From positions 1-46,381 of the forward strand of contig CAZTKP010000003.1 of NCBI GenBank assembly GCA_964614215.1: DNA of 46,381 bases, read 5' to 3'. Below, in pieces: positions 40,007 to 46,381 of this stretch; position 1 is the first letter of the stretch; each line of letters starts with the position of its first letter. Under the pieces are notes generated by a model. It saw only the letters and a program-made list of their open reading frames with translations. It was not told the DNA's origin and did no database searches. Origin of the DNA: CAZTKP01 sp964614215 (lineage in GTDB: Bacteria > UBP6 > UBA1177). The translations under genes were made by a program, and so were the position numbers.

Positions 40007-40237
40007 TAAATGGCAAGTAATGGTTAATGAATACAGGGTCTTGAAGTGCTTTTGTTTTTGCTCTTTCTTGAGGTGGCAAAAATTGTAAATCCCAATACAC
40101 TTGATTCTTTCCTTGTCCTGAAGTAATCTTTCACAGATGAAACAGTTTTAATTTGATTTTATTTGGTGCTTTGATGTTTAAAAATGATGAAAATCATGCC
40201 CCGACCCCTCAGGTTAACTTGTAGATGAGGTGTGAAG

Positions 40238-40711
40238 ATGTGGAGTAAAATTCTGAAGTTATCACTATCTTTGTTTTTGTTGTTTATAGCATGTAGCAAC
40301 AATGACTCTCATAAAATAACTTTGATAGATGTGCTCAATAAAATTGAAAAAGAATATTGTTTTATAAAAAAGGACACAGATGTCCTAGATGTCAGTTTGT
40401 ATAATGGTTGGGGCCATTTTATGGAGGAAAGATGTGGGAAAAAAGAAAATATACCACTTTCTTTATATGAAAAATGCATAGAAAATAATAAAAACTACTT
40501 TTTCAAAGAGACTGTTCCTGAGAAGCTCCTGAAGCAACGCAAATTTTTTGTTTTAACTCTGGGTGAAAGAAAGCCTTTTAATTGTTCTGATGATCAGATT
40601 TGTGGATCCGACTATGGAGCAGTTTTTGTTTTAGATTTTAACTCTCTCGATATTATTGAAACCCCAGCTACAAAAGCATATCGCAAAATGGAGTGTGATG
40701 TGTTGAAATAG
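40238..40711 (+). CDS. Small lipoprotein of unknown function
   Basis: 157 residues from ATG 40238, with GAGGTG 5 bases upstream. A GTG two codons earlier overlaps that Shine-Dalgarno. Signal with lipobox FIAC (Cys19), then SNNDSHK. The mature part of about 135 residues is mixed alpha/beta with five Cys (EYCFIKK, ERCGKKEN, EKCIENN, FNCSDDQICG), probably disulfide-bonded, and ends MECDVLK. It has low GC even for this window. The family is not recognised. It is followed 145 bases later by the giant Ig-like lipoprotein, which has its own promoter. Confidence 0.8.
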   Translation: MWSKILKLSLSLFLLFIACSNNDSHKITLIDVLNKIEKEYCFIKKDTDVLDVSLYNGWGHFMEERCGKKENIPLSLYEKCIENNKNYFFKETVPEKLLKQRKFFVLTLGERKPFNCSDDQICGSDYGAVFVLDFNSLDIIETPATKAYRKMECDVLK

Positions 40712-40792
40712 CTGCCAAAAAAAGTCAAATGAGTCAAAAAATTTCCAGACAAACTTAACCCTGTCAAATACATATTAATATTTAAAACATAA

Positions 40793-40821
40793 TTGAATTT
40801 TAGATTGCTGTGTGGTAAAAT
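40793..40821 (+). promoter_or_regulatory. Putative sigma70-type promoter for the giant Ig-like lipoprotein
   Basis: TTGAAT (40793-40798), 17-bp spacer, TAAAAT (40816-40821), 35 bases upstream of the first ATG. Found by eye only. Confidence 0.5.
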
Positions 40822-40856
40822 ATCCAACTTATTTTACGTGAGGATTTTTGGGGGAA

Positions 40857-43800
40857 ATGATGAGCCGTTTATTTAAGTTCGTTCTGGCAGCTTTGCTGAC
40901 ACTAACTATTCTGTCGTGTGAGATGTTTGACAACTCGGCAGGTTCTTTTCACATCAGGTTCCAGTGGCCGGAAGATGCCAAGCCTGATTTTACAGAGAAG
41001 GAATATCACCTTTGGGTAGTTCTCGAGCATTGGGAGGATGGAGACGATGAAAAAGCTTCCATTCTGATGCAGACAGCACCGACAAAGTTCGATGCACAAG
41101 GTAAGGCGCAAGTCGATCTCAGTGACGTTCAGTACGGCGAAAATCTTGTGATAAAAGTTGAGATAAGAGGAAGCACAAAGACTCAGGATCGTGTTCTCTA
41201 CTACGGAAGGAGTGAACTTTTCACGTTCAAGAGCAGCGACAAGGACAAGGAAGTTAAAGTTAAACTGCAGACCCAGGCCACCCCCGGCACGGGGACACAG
41301 GACGAAAGCGGCTTCTCGATAAAAATAGTTCAAAACGGCAAAGAAGTTACAAAGATCAACGATACGACCGTATCCGTAAGAATAAAAGTAGTAAACGGCA
41401 CAAAGATAATCATCGCAAATTCCCTGGCAATATTAGAGCAGTACCTTAATGATAACACATCAGTTACCGACGGTGTTATTGAAAAACCAGTTGCAGAGCT
41501 TACTTCAGTTGAAGAGGGCATCTATGACCTTGAAAGCTGGGACCTCAATGTCGGTCTGGACATTGCCGGAACAGCCGGCGGAGAAAGAGTTGTTTTCGGA
41601 AAACTTCTCAACGATGAAGGTTACGTTTCTGAAACTGCTCAAGCCTCAGTTGCTGTTGATGTTACCGCCCCGGTAGTCATCAACCCGACAGTTTCTCCAA
41701 ATCCTGCGAAAATGGGTGATCTGGTCACGGCGACATTCAGTTTCAGTGAAGATATTGATCCTGAAACTCTCGTGCTTGACTGGGATGGTCTTTCATTCAC
41801 AGTTGATGAAAGTGCAGAAGGCGGAATCGTAAAGTATACATACACCGTTATGCCCGGTGATGAGGAAAAGATATACTCTCTCAAAGGTTCTGCAAAGGAC
41901 GTTATCGGTAACGGTCCGGTTGAATTTAATATTGGAGACCTTGAGATCGATAGGACCAGTCCGATCATTTCAGATGAAGAAGTGTCTGTAACAGATGATA
42001 AAAGCTCTATCAGAAGTGGTGATTCTGTGACGGTGAAATTTAAAGTCAGCGAAGAGATCGAGGGTGTTCCCGAAGTTACAGTTGACGGAAAGAAATTTAC
42101 ACGAGTCGGTGAGGAAACAGAACCTTATGAATTTTCCTACATACTTTCCGATACCGATATTGACGGAACAAAGACGATACTTGTGTCGCTTACCGATAAG
42201 GCAAGGAACTCGGATGTTGTCGAACTTGAGCAGAAAGTTAAATTCGACCTCTCTGCTCCTGAAATTGTAAATCCCACAGTTACTCCTTCGGGAGATCCGG
42301 GACTGGCAGCTCTGGGCACGAAAATTGAGGTCAGGTTCAACATCAGCGAAACAGTTGATGAACTTAAATTTTATGTGAACGGAACAGAAAATACGGACAC
42401 TTTCACTGAAACAGTTGACGGGTTGACCTATGTTTACACAAGAACGGTAGATTCAGGCGATTCGGCTGTAAGTGCCTATGAATTTTCGGTTTCCGCAGTC
42501 GATTCAGCGGGTAACGAGCTCGCTCAGCAGACTCTCGGAACAGTAAATATTGATGTCGTATCGCCTGAGATTACACAGCATACGATATCGACTCCCAAGG
42601 TTAAGCTCTTGGAATCATTCAGTGTAACGCTTAATTTTTCTGAAACGCTGTCATCTCTTTCTCTTCTTGTAGGTTCAAAGGATGTTTCAGCGGGCTGTGT
42701 TCTTTCCACTACAGTTACAAATCAGTATGTCTGCACACATATCGCCAATGAGGACAGTGATGAAGGTGACGGTGTCAAGCAGTTCAGTGTAATGATGAAG
42801 GATCTCGCAGGCAACTCCTCGACAGTGCAGCTTAAGGATGGTAGCGGAACTAACGAGACAATAGAGTACGATGTTACTCCTCCGGACATTGTTAACCCGG
42901 TCATTGCACCTGAAAAGGCTAATCTTGACAGTACAATAGACGTGAGATTCAGTTTTACGGAAAATGTCGATTCCCTGACAGTTGACTGGGGCGGACTCGA
43001 CGGAAAGTTCACAAGAGACAACGAAGATACCAACAAAAAACTTTTCATATATAAACATAAAGTTACCGAAGAGGACGAAGAGGGAGTTTTTCCTGTGACG
43101 GTCACTTCGGCATTTGACGAGGCGGGAAATGAGATAAGTGCCGCCATACTTATCGGAAATGTGGAGATAGACAACAGCGCACCGGAAATTTTCAACACGG
43201 AGATAAGCGTTAATGATGACACCGGCAGAAGCTATGTCGTTACAAATGATACTGTTAAGATCGTTTTTGAAGTTCACGAAGCAATAAGTGACTACACAGC
43301 AAGGATCGGTCTTTTAAAGATCGAAAGCTGTACTGAGGAAGTTGTAACAGAAGGCACAAAGTACACATGTTCATACACTTCTCCAAGTGCTGATGACGGT
43401 GAGGGCACAAAAGATGTTACTGTTGAGGTCAAGGATCTTGCCGGAAATGCGAAATCCTATCCGATCGGGCAGGTGATCTTTGATATGAGCTATCCTGAGA
43501 TCTCAAGCTCTATCGTAATTCCCGAGCAGGTCAATCTTTCAAGCTCGGATGTTCAGGTCAAATTTTCATTCTCAGAAGATGTAAGTGTTCTGAGCGAAGA
43601 TGTTACCATTACTGCCGATCCTCCGACAGCTGATCCGCTGACTCTGAGCTGTAACGCCGGAACTGACTACAAAAAACAGTTTACCTGTACTGCGACTTTT
43701 GAAGAAACTGATGTAAGAGTTGCCAACTACGCGGTAACGGTTGATGCTTCTGACAGAGCAGGAAATAAGGTTGAAAACGTGGCTGTCGGAACTGTCCAGA

Positions 43801-46381
43801 TAGATAGGGAAAAACCGACAATAACAGTAAGTAACGTCGATCCTGTCTCCGTCAAGAGCGGAGAGACATTTGATGTGACATTTACTGTTAACGAAACTCT
43901 TGCGGCAGCTCCTATCGTAAAAATCGGAGAGAAGGAGCTTCCCGGGACAGAGTGTAGTGAAATTTCTGCAAATAACTATAAGTGCACACATGAAGCAAAT
44001 GCCGATAATGATGAAAGTGACGGAACAAAGTCCATTACTGTCAATCTAAGAGATCCGGCCGGAAATATCAGTACGGAAATTCTTGGACAGACTGTTTCAT
44101 ACGATGCGACAAGACCTACTATTATCAACACGGTAATACTTCCTGAAGCTGATGCAAACCGGTATGATTCAAATATCCAGGTGCGATTCAGTTTTTCTGA
44201 ATCAATAGACTATCCTGCAAGCTTCGATTTTAAAGTTGAATCGGCGCAGGGATACACTCCGCCGACATTCAGCTGTTCAGCTACGGGAACCAGCAATCAG
44301 TCGTTCATGTGTGAAGGGACTTATGCTGACATAAATACTGATGTTGATACACTTACTTTCAGTGTGAAAGCATCGGATATAGCGGGAAATACGCTTAAAG
44401 AGGCTGATGCCTATGAAGTTCTGGGAACGCTGGATCTGGATAGGGATCCTGCTGAAATAGTTTTCGGTGATATTCTTCCGGCAAATGTTAACAAGTCAAC
44501 GGCTGAAGTGACAGTTGAGTTTACAGTTGATGAAACACTCTCAGAAAATCCGAGAGTTTATCTAGGGTCAATTATGAGCGTAACTCCTTTCACTGCAACA
44601 ATTGATGGAGATACTACCAATTACGTATATAAGTTTTCAGATCTTTCCGGGCTCAGTGACGGTTATGTTTCAGTATCTGTCGAAGTTGCGGACTCTTTCG
44701 GAAATAATTCGTCAAATGAATATTACAACGTTATAACAGTTGACAGGACTTCGCCATCCGTAATGACGTCAAGTCTTTCACCTTTAGATATCAATGTTCA
44801 GACAGAAGATCTTCAGGTGTCGTTAACTTTTTCAGAGCCTGTTGACAGTTTTGACGGTTCGGGAATTACATCATCTCCCTCTGTTTTCACCAGCTGGACC
44901 TGTCAGAATCCGGGTGGCGGAAAGCAGACCTTTATCTGTACACATGACCTTTCGGGTCTGACACTTTCCGATGTGGATCACGAGTTCTTTGTTGAAGCTG
45001 AAGATCTGGCAGGTAACTCTCTTGAAAGTTCTCCGGTAAGTATCGGAACAGTAAATGTTGATAAAACCTATCCGACAGCGACATTCAACTCGGTTTCGCC
45101 TCTTGCGATAAATAAGGCTGAAACAACATTGACAGTCTCTTTTACCGTAAGTGAAGATCTTGACAGAGATCCTGTTGTAAAAATAGGAAGTGATCTGTTT
45201 TCTTCTACACCGAAATCTAATTCTGATCATGATTACATCTATGAATTTACAAATCTCGATGATCTTTCTGACGGAAATAAAGATGTTGCTGTGATCCTGA
45301 CAGACCTTTCAGGAAATGAGAAAGAAACGGCTTACGAGACACAGCTTGATGTAGATAGAACTTCACCGACAGTCACTCCCGGAGGTGTGGCTCCTGCAGT
45401 TGCAAATGAAAATACTGAAACTGTAACGGTTTTCTTCAGTTTTTCAGAAGCGGTTTCCGGCTTTGATTCTGGTGACGTAACTGTTTCACCGGACGGTGTT
45501 CTGACAGCTTATAACTGTACAAATCCGACAGGTGATAACCAGTCATATAAATGTGCTTTTGACCTTTCCTCAGTATCTCCGACAGACGGAATTTATGAAT
45601 TCTTTGTCGAGGCGTCAGATGTTGCCGGTAATCCGATGGAATCCGCTCCTCAGAAAGTTGGTGAATTTCTGCTCGATACTGATGGTTTTGAGATCACGTT
45701 TGACAGTGTAGGTCCAACAACCGTCAACAGTTCGACCGGATCAATAACAGTTGTATTTACTACAGGTGAAGTTCCCGGAGACACTCCTATTGTTAAGATA
45801 GGAACAGAACTTTCTTCAAGTACTCCTGATTCGGTAACTAACGGCGGTCGTACTTTCACCTATATCTTTAATAATCTGTCAGCATTGTCCGACGGTCAAA
45901 AAGAAGTCTTTGTAAGTGTTGAAGATGAATCTGGAAATATCGTTCCGGCCACATGGAGCGGAACAATAGATGTGGATAAGACAGAGCCTTCTGTTATCTC
46001 TTCCTCTGTCGGTCCGGATAATGTTATCGTGCTCACCGATGAGATCACAATGAGCATCAGTTTCAGTGAAGAAATGAGCGGATTCAGCGGATCTGATATC
46101 ACCGTTTCACCTTCAGGAGTTCTTGCAGCGGCGAGCTGTTCGTCTCCAAGTGGAGATAACCAGACCTTCATCTGCACGATCGATATTTCAGCACTTACTG
46201 ATGCAGCAAACGATGACTATGAATTCTATGCATCCGGGACTGATGCTGCAGGGAATACGATGAGTGCGCCTCAGCTTCTAGGTGATGTGAGAGTTGACAG
46301 GAAGATACCGTCATTTATGGTGGATTCCTTTACTCCTGCAGAGGTTAGTCTGGCTACAGCTCAGGTAAGTATAACATTTAC
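40857..46381 (+). CDS. Giant lipoprotein of alternating Ig-like modules (3' end outside window)
   Basis: An open frame of 1841 codons plus two bases, without a stop, running off the right edge. Two adjacent ATGs (40857 and 40860) follow GGGGGA. The first is used here, the second is equally possible. Signal with lipobox ILSC (Cys21). Residues about 22-267 are a distinct N-terminal region. From about residue 268 there are 15 complete and one partial repeats of about 95-107 residues, each opening with D-x-(T/S)-x-P and closing D-x-(A/S)-GN followed by a V-x-(I/V)-D strand. Odd repeats (A type) contain V-x-FSFSE. Even repeats (B type) contain a V-x-F-x-V-x-E segment and usually (V)-K-IG. Cys pairs C-x10-13-C occur in many modules. 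It resembles bacterial Ig-like adhesin or surface-stalk proteins. The binding partner is unknown. Confidence 0.93.
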   Translation, partial: MMSRLFKFVLAALLTLTILSCEMFDNSAGSFHIRFQWPEDAKPDFTEKEYHLWVVLEHWEDGDDEKASILMQTAPTKFDAQGKAQVDLSDVQYGENLVIKVEIRGSTKTQDRVLYYGRSELFTFKSSDKDKEVKVKLQTQATPGTGTQDESGFSIKIVQNGKEVTKINDTTVSVRIKVVNGTKIIIANSLAILEQYLNDNTSVTDGVIEKPVAELTSVEEGIYDLESWDLNVGLDIAGTAGGERVVFGKLLNDEGYVSETAQASVAVDVTAPVVINPTVSPNPAKMGDLVTATFSFSEDIDPETLVLDWDGLSFTVDESAEGGIVKYTYTVMPGDEEKIYSLKGSAKDVIGNGPVEFNIGDLEIDRTSPIISDEEVSVTDDKSSIRSGDSVTVKFKVSEEIEGVPEVTVDGKKFTRVGEETEPYEFSYILSDTDIDGTKTILVSLTDKARNSDVVELEQKVKFDLSAPEIVNPTVTPSGDPGLAALGTKIEVRFNISETVDELKFYVNGTENTDTFTETVDGLTYVYTRTVDSGDSAVSAYEFSVSAVDSAGNELAQQTLGTVNIDVVSPEITQHTISTPKVKLLESFSVTLNFSETLSSLSLLVGSKDVSAGCVLSTTVTNQYVCTHIANEDSDEGDGVKQFSVMMKDLAGNSSTVQLKDGSGTNETIEYDVTPPDIVNPVIAPEKANLDSTIDVRFSFTENVDSLTVDWGGLDGKFTRDNEDTNKKLFIYKHKVTEEDEEGVFPVTVTSAFDEAGNEISAAILIGNVEIDNSAPEIFNTEISVNDDTGRSYVVTNDTVKIVFEVHEAISDYTARIGLLKIESCTEEVVTEGTKYTCSYTSPSADDGEGTKDVTVEVKDLAGNAKSYPIGQVIFDMSYPEISSSIVIPEQVNLSSSDVQVKFSFSEDVSVLSEDVTITADPPTADPLTLSCNAGTDYKKQFTCTATFEETDVRVANYAVTVDASDRAGNKVENVAVGTVQIDREKPTITVSNVDPVSVKSGETFDVTFTVNETLAAAPIVKIGEKELPGTECSEISANNYKCTHEANADNDESDGTKSITVNLRDPAGNISTEILGQTVSYDATRPTIINTVILPEADANRYDSNIQVRFSFSESIDYPASFDFKVESAQGYTPPTFSCSATGTSNQSFMCEGTYADINTDVDTLTFSVKASDIAGNTLKEADAYEVLGTLDLDRDPAEIVFGDILPANVNKSTAEVTVEFTVDETLSENPRVYLGSIMSVTPFTATIDGDTTNYVYKFSDLSGLSDGYVSVSVEVADSFGNNSSNEYYNVITVDRTSPSVMTSSLSPLDINVQTEDLQVSLTFSEPVDSFDGSGITSSPSVFTSWTCQNPGGGKQTFICTHDLSGLTLSDVDHEFFVEAEDLAGNSLESSPVSIGTVNVDKTYPTATFNSVSPLAINKAETTLTVSFTVSEDLDRDPVVKIGSDLFSSTPKSNSDHDYIYEFTNLDDLSDGNKDVAVILTDLSGNEKETAYETQLDVDRTSPTVTPGGVAPAVANENTETVTVFFSFSEAVSGFDSGDVTVSPDGVLTAYNCTNPTGDNQSYKCAFDLSSVSPTDGIYEFFVEASDVAGNPMESAPQKVGEFLLDTDGFEITFDSVGPTTVNSSTGSITVVFTTGEVPGDTPIVKIGTELSSSTPDSVTNGGRTFTYIFNNLSALSDGQKEVFVSVEDESGNIVPATWSGTIDVDKTEPSVISSSVGPDNVIVLTDEITMSISFSEEMSGFSGSDITVSPSGVLAAASCSSPSGDNQTFICTIDISALTDAANDDYEFYASGTDAAGNTMSAPQLLGDVRVDRKIPSFMVDSFTPAEVSLATAQVSITF

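Larger units (their letters stand above)
39822..40237. other. Non-coding gap of about 416 bases with two hairpins
   Basis: The longest gene-free stretch in the window. It holds the PpiC-operon promoter (39845-39873, minus strand), a 47-base nested inverted repeat (39921-39967) and a 10-bp perfect inverted repeat (39982-40006). No reading frame with a Shine-Dalgarno is seen in 40007-40226. That part is AT-rich with T-rich runs. A weak -35-like TTGATT at 40153-40158 could serve the lipoprotein gene at 40238. Confidence 0.6.

Noticed and set aside
42687..43277. Overlapping minus-strand reading frames of 166-196 residues inside the Ig-like lipoprotein
   Set aside because: They are antisense shadows of a repetitive Val/Thr/Ser-rich gene. 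They recur at equivalent positions of other modules and have no Shine-Dalgarno.
1..46381. CRISPR arrays, tRNA or rRNA genes, prophage, complete insertion sequence
   Set aside because: I scanned both strands for regular short spaced repeats, tRNA-like CCA arms and transposase or integrase motifs and saw none. The only repeats are the two palindromic elements and the protein-coding repeats.

Overview
The window is chromosomal DNA of a Gram-negative bacterium of roughly 40% GC (estimated by eye). Evidence for a two-membrane cell is the lgt gene, at least seven lipoprotein precursors with lipoboxes, a PpiC-type lipoprotein foldase and several proteins with Sec signals. Asp/Glu-rich linkers after the lipobox, a Ser/Thr kinase carrying three PEGA domains, and a GlnRS tail suggest an uncultured deltaproteobacterial/Myxococcota-like lineage. 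That placement is inference from protein style only. No rRNA, tRNA, CRISPR array, phage genes or transposase genes are visible.

Layout, left to right. (1) 1-2.8 kb: the tail of glnS, then two acidic-linker lipoproteins. (2) 2.8-12.3 kb: housekeeping genes: yjbQ-like (-), fba-ribF (+), rpmB (+), a class I aminotransferase (-), the PEGA kinase (-), a DUF2520 Rossmann protein overlapping rnhC (-), and acpP-fabF (+). (3) 12.4-19.6 kb: a tightly overlapping run valS-nadC-membrane-anchored protein-GT39-like glycosyltransferase-M23 peptidase. (4) 19.7-26.4 kb: a cluster of a 1719-residue exported coiled-coil protein, an exported protein of unknown function and a membrane-anchored coiled-coil protein. 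(5) 26.4-32.7 kb: a Rossmann-MCP tip fusion (-), diverging from a small multidrug-transporter-like gene followed by pheS-pheT-map-small amphipathic protein-nth (+). (6) 32.7-33.8 kb: a leucine-rich-repeat lipoprotein with its own promoter, bracketed by two copies of a roughly 100-bp palindromic repeat. (7) 33.8-39.8 kb: one minus-strand operon, PpiC-like lipoprotein-prfB-lipoprotein-lgt-exported protein-rimO. (8) 39.8-40.2 kb: a non-coding gap with two strong hairpins. (9) 40.2-46.4 kb: a small lipoprotein and the first 1841 codons of a giant lipoprotein of alternating Ig-like modules that runs off the window.

The most interesting points are: an intrinsic terminator that doubles as signal-peptide coding sequence between the giant coiled-coil gene and its neighbour (24979-25011); the coiled-coil protein itself; the strict A/B alternation of modules in the Ig-like lipoprotein; the palindromic repeats flanking the LRR gene; and the soluble Rossmann-chemoreceptor-tip fusion. 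Many intergenic regions show -35/-10 pairs close to TTGACT / TATAAT with 16-17 bp spacing. In two cases the longest reading frame begins with a TTG that is the -35 hexamer itself, so those starts were moved downstream.
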